From JAAETI01 sp965368515 (lineage in GTDB: Bacteria > Actinomycetota > Acidimicrobiia > Spongiisociales > UBA5794): a DNA stretch of 20,579 bases. Below the pieces are notes generated by a model. The model saw only the letters and a program-made list of their open reading frames with translations. It was not told the DNA's origin and searched no databases. Positions 7,614 to 14,323 of this stretch are shown in pieces; position 1 is the first letter of the stretch, and every line of letters begins with the position of its first letter. Made by a program: the position numbers and the translations under genes. The DNA is taken from NCBI GenBank assembly GCA_965368515.1, contig CBDUNF010000041.1, forward strand, positions 1 through 20,579. Direction: 5' to 3'.

Positions 7614-8791
7614 GAAGCCGGCTCCGACTTCTCGATGCCCTCGGCCTCGGAGTTCGCGGCCTGTCGTCGCGAGTAGCTCGTGCGGTACTCACGGCGACCG
7701 GGATCGCCATCGGTATCGCGGCCATTGTCGCCGTACTCGGCATCTCGGCGTCCGGTCGCGCCGATCTCCTCGCAACCCTCGATGATCTTGGCACCAACCT
7801 GCTCAGGGTGGAGCCGGGAGCAGGGATCTTCGGGAACACCTCGGAGGTGCCTGAAGAGGCATCAGACATGACCCTGAGGATTCGCCCGGTTCAGCAGGTG
7901 ACCGCTACCACACGAGCCGACGCGAGTGTGCGGCGCAACGACCTCATCCCCGAGCTGGAGACCAGCGGTATCAACATCCTGGCAGCCGACACCGACCTTC
8001 TTTTTGTCCTCCGTGCCGACATGGCCGAAGGGAGGTTCATCGATGCCGCTACTGCCCAGGTACCAGCGATTGTGCTCGGAACCGTGGCCGCCGACCGCCT
8101 CGGGATCGAAGACCTGGACCCGATCCCTCGGGTGTACGTCGACGGAACCTGGTTCACAGTTCTCGGCATCATGGCCACGATGGAGATCCACCCTGATCTC
8201 GAGCGCTCGGCGATCATCGGCTATCCCGTGGCCGCAACGCTCTACGACACAAGCAGGTCACCAACGACCCTGTATGTTCGATCCGACCCAGAGTTCATCG
8301 ATGACGTAGCCGAGGTGCTCCCCGCCACAGTCAACCCGGCGCAGCCTGACGCGGTCCAGGTAAGCCGTCCATCCGACGCACTCGATGCCCGGCGGGCGGC
8401 CGACGAGGCCCTCACCAGCCTGCTCATTGGGTTGGGTGCGGTTGCGCTGCTGGTTGCCGGCGTCGCAATCGCCAACATCATGGTGATCTCCGTACTCGAG
8501 CGTCGCATGGAGATCGGCGTCCGACGTGCGATCGGGGCCACCCGCGGCCACATCCGTGTCCAGTTCCTGATCGAATCAATGATGCTGTCGGGTATCGGCG
8601 GCGTGCTCGGTATCGGCCTCGGCACCGCAATAACCATCGGCTACGCCGCCAGCCGCGACCTCAAGGTGGCAGTCCCCCCGCAGGGTCTTGCACTCAGCGT
8701 GCTGGCGGCACTCGCCATCGGCGCTATTGCCGGGTTGTATCCGGCTATTCGTGCTTCGCGCATCCCACCGGCCGAAGCGGTGCGTAAGTAG
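7610..8791 (+). CDS. MacB/FtsX-type ABC transporter permease
   Basis: 393 residues with the MacB order: one N-terminal membrane helix (about residues 23-45, AVLTATGIAIGIAAIVAVLG), a large extracytoplasmic domain of the MacB periplasmic-core type (about 50-265), and three C-terminal helices. The FtsX-type core includes VLERRMEIGVRRAIGATRGH between helices 2 and 3, and ends LYPAIRASRIPPAEAVR, the usual closing motif of MacB permeases. It overlaps the ATPase gene by 4 nt and is the last gene of the operon. Its stop is only 2 bp from the stop of the convergent acyltransferase gene. Confidence 0.95.
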   Translation: MRSRLRLLDALGLGVRGLSSRVARAVLTATGIAIGIAAIVAVLGISASGRADLLATLDDLGTNLLRVEPGAGIFGNTSEVPEEASDMTLRIRPVQQVTATTRADASVRRNDLIPELETSGINILAADTDLLFVLRADMAEGRFIDAATAQVPAIVLGTVAADRLGIEDLDPIPRVYVDGTWFTVLGIMATMEIHPDLERSAIIGYPVAATLYDTSRSPTTLYVRSDPEFIDDVAEVLPATVNPAQPDAVQVSRPSDALDARRAADEALTSLLIGLGAVALLVAGVAIANIMVISVLERRMEIGVRRAIGATRGHIRVQFLIESMMLSGIGGVLGIGLGTAITIGYAASRDLKVAVPPQGLALSVLAALAIGAIAGLYPAIRASRIPPAEAVRK

Positions 8792-8818
8792 CGTCATTCC
8801 TCATCGGCTTCGAGCCGG
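8768..8818. terminator. Possible bidirectional hairpin at a convergent gene junction
   Basis: CCGGC-CGAAGC (8768-8778) pairs with GCTTCG-A-GCCGG (8807-8818), giving 11 base pairs with a one-base bulge and a 28-nt loop centred on the two convergent stop codons. There is no U-tract. The arms lie within coding sequence of both genes, so chance complementarity is possible. It is the only candidate transcription-end structure I see between the two operons. Confidence 0.3.
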
Positions 8819-9495
8819 CCCGTGCCCATGGCGGGGTGGGACGTCCTGAACTCACGCCAACTGGCGACTTGTTTCAGCTCGCCGGAACGGCGCTTCGCCA
8901 GATAGGAACGGAGCTCCGGAATCATGGCAACGGTGTACAGCACATTTATGGTCACGGCGTAGGCGACCTCATGTGGCCCGGCTTGCCAGGCGAACCAAGG
9001 GATCAGCAACCACTGGCCCAACGAGTAGGCGATGAGCATGTCACGCATGACAAACAGCCCAAAGACGATGCCCAGGGTCGTTGTCACCGGCAGGGCAATC
9101 CAGTCGACTGCGAGCAGTCCGCCGTAGAGCGGGCTCTGTCCGCGGCCACCCTTGAAGCGATAGAAGACGGGATAGTTGTGCCCGAGCATGACGGCAACGG
9201 CAACGATCAGATGGTAGGAATCATCGGGCCACAGCAACCTGACCACCAGGGTTGGCAAGAATGCCTTTGCCATGTCACCGACCCCAACGACCATTCCCCA
9301 CTTCGGTCCGGTCCGGGCGCCGATAGACGTCGCGCTGACCCCCCCGTAGTCGATGGTCGCACCGCCCGGAAGTTGCAGGTCCGTAGAGGTGAGATCGGCA
9401 TCGGGCACTACACGCCGACCGACGAGCCTGGCGAACGAGATCGAACCGATAAGGTACGCACCAGCCATCAGCCCAGCAACGAGTCCCCAATTCAT
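8794..9495 (-). CDS. PlsY-like membrane acyltransferase, divergent
   Basis: 233 residues with several membrane helices. The start GLVAGLMAGAYLIGSISFARLVGRR matches the first PlsY helix, and LGHNYPVFYRFKGGRGQSP matches the conserved GHnyPvFl-FkGGKG motif. PlsY transfers acyl groups from acyl-phosphate to glycerol-3-phosphate. However, the second conserved loop (GSGNxGATN in true PlsY) is GGVSATSIG here, lacking the Asn residues, and I find no clear C-terminal RHxxNI motif. An altered acceptor or function is therefore possible. The ATG overlaps the stop of the dikinase-like gene by 4 nt (ATGA on the minus strand), implying coupled production. A canonical plsY is expected elsewhere in the genome. 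Confidence 0.78.
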   Translation of the reverse strand: MNWGLVAGLMAGAYLIGSISFARLVGRRVVPDADLTSTDLQLPGGATIDYGGVSATSIGARTGPKWGMVVGVGDMAKAFLPTLVVRLLWPDDSYHLIVAVAVMLGHNYPVFYRFKGGRGQSPLYGGLLAVDWIALPVTTTLGIVFGLFVMRDMLIAYSLGQWLLIPWFAWQAGPHEVAYAVTINVLYTVAMIPELRSYLAKRRSGELKQVASWREFRTSHPAMGTGRLEADEE

Positions 9496-11756
9496 GTTTC
9501 CGACCCCTCCTCAACAACAACGCTCCCCGCATAGCCGTCGACCACAACCGTGGCGCCGTCAGGCAACCTGGTGGCACCCGGGACCGAAACCACGCACGGG
9601 ATCCGATACTCCCTCGCCACGATGCTGCTGTGCGACAACATCCCTCCTGCCTCAGCGACCACAGCGCCGGCCCGGGCAAAAAGAGGCGTCCAGCCAACAT
9701 CGCTGTACGGGATTGCGATGACATCGCCCGGCCCCACTTTGCCAAAGTCGGCAGTGTCGCGAACGATACGAAGTGTGCCGCGATGATGCCCCCGCGAGGT
9801 GGGAATCCCTTCGAGTGCCTCGTGGCTCAGCTCGGTGCGAGTCGGCACGAAGTCATCGCCATAGATGATCTCCGGCATCACGACGTCTTCGAGCGCTGCC
9901 ATCTCATCGCGCCGCTGTCGCACGAGTTCGTCGAATGCGGTTGATGCGGATCGCCCCAGCAATGCGTTTCGCACCTCGTCCAGGTACAGGTACATGACAT
10001 CATCGGCGTATATCAGAAGACCCCGGGCAACAAGGCGGCGGCCGATCTCCAGGAAGTAAACACGAAACAGCCCGTACCCATAGGTATAGGTGAAGCTGAC
10101 ATCCTCGCGATGCTCAATGAACTGGTGGGTTCGGTTGCGGAGCGAGCGCAGCAGCGGCCTCATCACTGCGCTGAGCTCGTGCTCGATGTCATCCCAGCTT
10201 TGTCGCTTGGCATCGCCGTGGGTCGCCACATGGTCCAGGGCCATCATCACAACCGCATCCGGCGTCTCTCGCCAAGGGACGACCGAGAAGTCGTTACCGC
10301 TTGCCGACAGGTGTCCGAAACGGCCCAGGAAGTCTTCGAATTGAACACGTAGCTCTTCGGGCAAAGCCGTCATACCATTTCGTCTGATCTCATCAACGGT
10401 GTCGGAATCCAGGGCGGCCAGAGCCGCGCTGAGAGCATCGAGGTGTGGGTTCGGATTCACGTCCTCGAGCGTCGCGGTGTCCCCGATGTCGATTGACTCC
10501 GGATCGAACCCGGCGCCGGCAAGCCTCTTGCGGAGGAGGGCATTGTGCAGGTTCGCCAGCAGTGGTGTGACGATGTTGGCGTAGGCAGACCGAACACCGA
10601 TGTCGCTGAGCGCACGCACATCGCTGAGCAGCGCGGAATCGGAGCGGTTGCTCAAGTCTTCGATTTCGAACTTGCGGTAGGCGCCTCGCAACGAGCGCAC
10701 TTCGGCAGCGATAGTTTTGCCATATCGCGACTTGCCAAGCCCCATACGGAGCATTCGCGGAAGCAACTTCATCGTGGCCGCCGAGGGCTTGAACTTCGGT
10801 TGGTCGTCCCCGGCGGGCAACCCCAATAGAAGTTCGAGGGAATCACGAGGCATGCCGAGCAGCTCGAATATGTCCCCAATTGCGCCCATGTTGAAGTAGG
10901 AGCGATATGCAAAGGACTTGGCAAGGGTTTCGGGGCGGATGTCGTTTGGTCCAATGGCTTCGGTGAACAGATCTACCCAGGCCTGGTTGACCATCGGGAC
11001 GTTGACCGACCACACCAGGGGCTTGATCATCCCCGGCATGACCTCACGCGAGATACGGCTCGAGTAGATGGACACCTCCTCGAGACCGGTTATCGGCCGA
11101 AGCTGTACCCACCAGACGAGTTCGCCATCCCATACCCATTCGAGATCGATCGGCGATCCGTAGGCCTCGGCCATTCGCTCTGTACTCGCAACCACTTCGG
11201 CGACCACCTCCGCTGAAATCAGTTGCGAATCGGGACGTTCGATCCAACTCCCCCATCGGTGAATCCAGCGATCAGGCGTCATTCCATCATCTACGAGTCG
11301 GTCTCCGCGACCGGACACCGCCTCTACGACAACCTCGTTGAGACCGGTGATCGGGTTCCGGGAGAACGCCACGCCGGACACAACCGGCGTCACCATCGGT
11401 TGGATCATCACCGAAACGGCGATGTCTTCCGAGGTGCCGAGATGGTCCGCATAGGCAACCACCCGGTCCGACCGACCCGAGGCTCTTACCCGCTCTACTG
11501 CGGCGACGATCTCGGCGAACGGTACGTCGAGTTCCGATTGGAATTGACCAGCGAAGGAAGCGATGGAGCTGTCTTCCACGTTCGCGGAGGACCGAACTGC
11601 ATAGACCCTTGACGAATCGAGCGCTTCAACAGATGCCGCGTTGATCGGCTCATCGAATGGAATGACCCAGCTGTTCGGGACTCGTTCCCCACCCGCAATC
11701 AGCCAATTCACATGTCTCGCCTTGCCACCCACATCGGTGACATGAGTACCTGACAA
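9492..11756 (-). CDS. PEP-synthase/rifampicin-phosphotransferase-like dikinase (PEP-utilising enzyme)
   Basis: 754 residues. It opens with VGGKARHVNWLI, the glycine-rich start of the PPDK/PpsA ATP-grasp domain. YAVRSSANVEDSSIASFAGQ (about 50-69) and DLEWVWDGELVWWVQLRPIT (about 202-221) mark the ATP-binding core. A long helical middle region follows. The C-terminal swivelling phosphohistidine domain has AGGMLSHSSIVAREYRIPCV with the predicted phospho-accepting His709. The ATP-grasp part is about 100 residues shorter than in PpsA or rifampicin phosphotransferase, mainly between PNSWVIPFDE and YAVRSS. Such enzymes move ATP's beta-phosphate to His and then to pyruvate, rifampicin or another acceptor; the acceptor here is unknown. 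Start is a TTG at 11756-11754; an in-frame TAG lies 27 nt upstream, and the only good Shine-Dalgarno (GGGAGGA) is about 16 nt away, so the start is uncertain. Confidence 0.85.
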   Translation of the reverse strand: MSGTHVTDVGGKARHVNWLIAGGERVPNSWVIPFDEPINAASVEALDSSRVYAVRSSANVEDSSIASFAGQFQSELDVPFAEIVAAVERVRASGRSDRVVAYADHLGTSEDIAVSVMIQPMVTPVVSGVAFSRNPITGLNEVVVEAVSGRGDRLVDDGMTPDRWIHRWGSWIERPDSQLISAEVVAEVVASTERMAEAYGSPIDLEWVWDGELVWWVQLRPITGLEEVSIYSSRISREVMPGMIKPLVWSVNVPMVNQAWVDLFTEAIGPNDIRPETLAKSFAYRSYFNMGAIGDIFELLGMPRDSLELLLGLPAGDDQPKFKPSAATMKLLPRMLRMGLGKSRYGKTIAAEVRSLRGAYRKFEIEDLSNRSDSALLSDVRALSDIGVRSAYANIVTPLLANLHNALLRKRLAGAGFDPESIDIGDTATLEDVNPNPHLDALSAALAALDSDTVDEIRRNGMTALPEELRVQFEDFLGRFGHLSASGNDFSVVPWRETPDAVVMMALDHVATHGDAKRQSWDDIEHELSAVMRPLLRSLRNRTHQFIEHREDVSFTYTYGYGLFRVYFLEIGRRLVARGLLIYADDVMYLYLDEVRNALLGRSASTAFDELVRQRRDEMAALEDVVMPEIIYGDDFVPTRTELSHEALEGIPTSRGHHRGTLRIVRDTADFGKVGPGDVIAIPYSDVGWTPLFARAGAVVAEAGGMLSHSSIVAREYRIPCVVSVPGATRLPDGATVVVDGYAGSVVVEEGSET

Positions 11757-11888
11757 GAGTTCGATAACCGGTTCCTCCCACTAAGGCCGCTAGTTCGTCC
11801 GTTATTCGGTTCTGCTCCGTACAGAGGATGGCACGTCATTGCCTAGGGTGTGCCCAGGTGAAGGAAGATAGCGATAAGGGAGAATGCT
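11757..11888. other. Divergent intergenic region between dikinase and ferrochelatase-like genes
   Basis: 132 bp that must carry promoters for both directions. On the plus strand TAGGGT (11844-11849) is a possible -10, without a good -35. AAGGGAG (11876-11882) is a strong ribosome binding site 6 nt before the GTG at 11889 and fixes that start. On the minus strand GGGAGGA is too far from the TTG start. No clear palindrome stands out. Confidence 0.4.
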
Positions 11889-12878
11889 GTGGGAGAAAAG
11901 GTAGCGGTACTTCTGTGCGGGTACGGCGAAGTCGATGACTACGACGAATTCGCTGAATACAACGAGAGATCTTTCAAGCTCCTCGTTTCCAAGTCAATCA
12001 AGTTCCCCGACTTCTCCATCCCATTTCTGTCTCGTCGTTTGGAACGCTCGCAGAAGAAGGAATGGCACGCCGCCAATCACTACCACTCACCCCACAACGA
12101 CATCTTCGAGCGGCAACGCGAGGGTATCGAGAAGAACCTGCGCGACGTCTACGGCGACGACGTTGGGGTCTTCAAGGCTTTCAATTTCGTACCGCCATAT
12201 CTGCCGGATCAAGTATTGCGCGAGATCCGTTCGCAAGGTTTCGAGAAACTGGTTGTCTATCCGTGGCTCGTCGTCGACTCTGTCTTCACCAGCGGCCTTG
12301 CGCTGGAGCAGATAAACGAAGCCCTGCGCCCCGACCCCAGTTGGGTCAAAGATCTCCGGTATCTGCCTTCCTTCTGGGAGCGCAAGGATTTCCAGCAGCG
12401 ACTGGTGGATCAAACTGAGGAAGCTATTGCGCCACTGAGGGAGAGGTACGCACCGACTCAGATCGGCGTGATGCTGTGCTTGCATGGCTGCCCCCTCGAA
12501 AGCAAGGGATACGAGACGGGAGTGCGCGAAAGCGAAGCGCTTTTCTACGCCTTGCAGGAAGACCTCGTTCGCAAGTATCCGCTCATCACACCGGGTTGGA
12601 TGAACCATCCTGTGCCCGGGAAGTGGACGACACCGGACGTCGATCAGGCGGCGAAGAACCTGATCACGCTCGGAGCCAGGGCCATCGTGTTTGTCCCGAT
12701 CGGCTTTGTTACCGAGAACCACGAGACCCAACTCGACATTGGCTACACGATCGACAAGGTCAAAGACCAGGTCGAATGCGTACAGCTGCCCACGCTCAAC
12801 GATGACCCGGAGTTGCTGCGGATGGGCGCCGAATGGATCCGTCCGCTTATTGACGAGCTGCGCGCCACGACGGGATGA
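11889..12878 (+). CDS. Ferrochelatase-family protein
   Basis: 329 residues from a GTG with a strong ribosome binding site (AAGGGAG, 6-nt spacer). Ferrochelatase-family landmarks appear in order: KVAVLLCGYGE at the N-terminus (the 'llvnlGgP' strand), HYHSPHNDIFERQREGIEKNL (compare SPin...Q), FVPPYLPDQVLREIRSQGFEK then LVVYPWLVVDSVFTSG, LCLHGCPLES with the catalytic His199 (SaHGlP in the family), and PIGFVTENHETQLDIGY with Glu279 (family FvsdhiET). Both catalytic residues are kept, so metal insertion into a porphyrin (protoporphyrin or coproporphyrin) is plausible. The flanking sequence is unusual: Cys and Leu replace the usual Ser/Ala before His199, and the N-terminal third is divergent. No other haem gene is in the window, so it may serve a side pathway. 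Divergent from the dikinase pair. Confidence 0.78.
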   Translation: MGEKVAVLLCGYGEVDDYDEFAEYNERSFKLLVSKSIKFPDFSIPFLSRRLERSQKKEWHAANHYHSPHNDIFERQREGIEKNLRDVYGDDVGVFKAFNFVPPYLPDQVLREIRSQGFEKLVVYPWLVVDSVFTSGLALEQINEALRPDPSWVKDLRYLPSFWERKDFQQRLVDQTEEAIAPLRERYAPTQIGVMLCLHGCPLESKGYETGVRESEALFYALQEDLVRKYPLITPGWMNHPVPGKWTTPDVDQAAKNLITLGARAIVFVPIGFVTENHETQLDIGYTIDKVKDQVECVQLPTLNDDPELLRMGAEWIRPLIDELRATTG

Positions 12879-12907
12879 CTTCCGCGGCGGCTTAGCCGGT
12901 TCCTCGC

Positions 12908-12977
12908 GCTGACAAGGTCAGCATGTCTCTCGGTCGGCTGGCATCGCGTTCGCTCTATGCGATTCCCAATCGTGGGA
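12908..12977. terminator. Two small hairpins in a convergent intergenic region
   Basis: Between the ferrochelatase-like stop (12878) and the M15 peptidase stop (13050, opposite strand) lie GCTGAC-AAG-GTCAGC (12908-12922) and TCCCA-ATCG-TGGGA (12964-12977). Both are perfect but short (6 and 5 bp) and lack a U-tract. Placement between convergent genes favours a role in transcription ending. The remaining sequence of the 171-bp gap shows no gene. Confidence 0.35.
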
Positions 12978-13049
12978 TAAGGACAGATAGCCGGGGCCAT
13001 GTTGCAGCGACTCAAGGCCTGGAGCGATCGCAAGATCCCGGCTAGCGAG

Positions 13050-14135
13050 TCATCGAGATGCCTCGAGGTATTTGCTGGCCACCCAGCCTTCCTCGACATT
13101 GCCGCCCGTTGCGGCCTTGACCTTGACCCACTGATAGTCGTCGTTCTCCCGGGGAGCATCGAGCTGGACCGATACCTCGGTACCCGATACCAGGCTGATT
13201 ATGAGATTCCCCGAGGTCGTCGGCTCGCTACGCAGGTTGAGGCTCGTGGCCGTGACCCGATGAGTCGCTCCATCAATGGCCGGTTCAGGCTGCGCCTCAG
13301 GCGCCGGCTCAACCACAGCCACACCGACCGCAGCAAGGAACTTGTCTGCGACCCAACCACCCAGAAGTTGCCCGCCAACGACAGCTTCGACTTTGAGCCA
13401 CTGATAGCCGTCGCTTTCCTGCATCGGCTCGGACTGAACAGCCACCCTGGCACCGTTCGGTAGGCCTGCGATCAGAGCACCCGACAGAGTGGGCTCGCTT
13501 CGCATGTTGAGGCTGGATGCATCCACAACGTGGGTAACACCCTCGAGTTCGATGTGCACGGCGTCACGAACGGTGGACGGATCGATGATCACTGCCGCGG
13601 GACCTTGATCCAGTTGGAAGTGCATTCGATCCGGGGTCGACCAATCGCCACCCCACTTCCACACTCTGCGGCCGCTCATGTTCCTAATCTCCATCACGGC
13701 ATCAACATGGACCTTCTGGATCTTGCCCGAGTACGGATCGCCAGACGACTGGGGATTCTCACGGGAATCGATGTCGATTGCGACGCCATAGGAGTGCAGC
13801 GACGCCTTATTCGAATTGGCGATCTTGCGACAGTTGTACGACCACGCCCCGCTTGGCTGGTACCCGGTCGCTCGCAGTGCAGCCTCCAGCGCCTTGTACG
13901 CATCTACCGCTGGTGCCGGCACCCCTCCGATTCCTCTTCCAAAGAACTTGACGTTGGCAAACTCGCCGGGTCCCTTGTTGCACATCCAATCATCCCAGGC
14001 CCGCCTCATGTCGGCTGTGCTCTCGAGAACAAGGGACGGGTCTTGGAGCTCGCCCTCTCCCTCAGGATCGATGTACTCGTCAGGGATCTCTCCGAATGGC
14101 GACATCCGGTCCGTTTGATTCTGCTGTTCGCCCAT
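13050..14135 (-). CDS. M15-type D,D/L,D zinc peptidase with two C-terminal SH3b domains
   Basis: 361 residues from an ATG at 14135 (AGGAAGG about 11 nt upstream); a GTG at 14165 would add ten. The catalytic domain carries the M15 zinc pattern: SLHSYGVAIDID gives His114 and Asp121 (H-x6-D), and TPDRMHFQ gives His172 with an acidic residue three before it. WSYNCRKI and VWKWGGDW are typical of the D-Ala-D-Ala carboxypeptidase/L-Ala-D-Glu endopeptidase (VanY, endolysin-like) subgroup. Two SH3b repeats follow, each with SLNxRSEPTxSG and ending GGWVADKFL or EGWVASKYL, separated by a Pro/Glu/Ala-rich linker. SH3b modules usually bind cell wall. No signal peptide or membrane helix is present in either start version: the N-terminus is polar and acidic. 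It needs lysis, a holin or a non-classical route to reach the wall, or acts inside. Divergent from the EAD operon. Confidence 0.85.
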   Translation of the reverse strand: MGEQQNQTDRMSPFGEIPDEYIDPEGEGELQDPSLVLESTADMRRAWDDWMCNKGPGEFANVKFFGRGIGGVPAPAVDAYKALEAALRATGYQPSGAWSYNCRKIANSNKASLHSYGVAIDIDSRENPQSSGDPYSGKIQKVHVDAVMEIRNMSGRRVWKWGGDWSTPDRMHFQLDQGPAAVIIDPSTVRDAVHIELEGVTHVVDASSLNMRSEPTLSGALIAGLPNGARVAVQSEPMQESDGYQWLKVEAVVGGQLLGGWVADKFLAAVGVAVVEPAPEAQPEPAIDGATHRVTATSLNLRSEPTTSGNLIISLVSGTEVSVQLDAPRENDDYQWVKVKAATGGNVEEGWVASKYLEASR

Positions 14136-14197
14136 CCGCCCACTCGCCTTCCTGCCCGCAGGCACACCGCAACTTCCAATCTGACCCTACGCATCGG

Positions 14198-14230
14198 TTG
14201 ACAGAACTGGGCGAGCCCTGTTTGTCGTAT
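14198..14230 (+). promoter_or_regulatory. Possible promoter of the EAD/CHAT operon
   Basis: TTGACA at 14198-14203 is a perfect consensus -35, placed about 120 bp before the ATG at 14324, but no good -10 occurs at 16-18 bp. A short dyad (GGGC-GA-GCCC, 14209-14218) follows immediately and could be an operator. The call is speculative. Confidence 0.25.
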
Positions 14231-14269
14231 CTCTAGGCCTTCCCAGTCTCTCGAGCTTCCAGAGATCCT

Positions 14270-14299
14270 CTTACCCGCCCGACACGAGTGGCGGGTAGG
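14270..14299. promoter_or_regulatory. Perfect 8-bp inverted repeat in the leader of the EAD/CHAT operon
   Basis: TACCCGCC (14272-14279) and GGCGGGTA (14290-14297) are exact reverse complements around a 10-nt loop; a T-G wobble and one more C-G pair extend the stem. It ends 24 bp before the ATG of the protease gene and just before its purine-rich ribosome binding site (GGAGAGGGAGG, 14310-14320). It could be a repressor site or, if transcribed, an mRNA hairpin. It contains the alternative GTG at 14288, which makes that start unlikely. Confidence 0.55.
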
Positions 14300-14323
14300 G
14301 TCGCAAACAGGAGAGGGAGGACA

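Noticed and set aside
5854..8791. Macrolide efflux system MacAB proper
   Set aside because: The fold families match, but there is no TolC partner expected in this organism and nothing in sequence shows a macrolide substrate.
8836..9534. 232-codon plus-strand frame over the PlsY-like gene
   Set aside because: The minus strand encodes conserved membrane-helix and GHNYP/GGRG motifs; the plus product is low-complexity and polar.
9492..11756. Rifampicin resistance phosphotransferase (rph)
   Set aside because: The domain order is shared, but the shortened ATP-grasp part and pairing with a PlsY-like gene do not support a specific rifampicin role.
13050..14135. Prophage endolysin
   Set aside because: No phage structural, holin or integrase gene lies nearby; the lack of a signal peptide alone is not enough. 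Kept as an open possibility in the findings.
14288..14323. GTG at 14288 as start of the EAD-protease
   Set aside because: It lies inside the inverted repeat and has no ribosome binding site, while the ATG at 14324 follows GGAGAGGGAGG and the EAD begins right after it.
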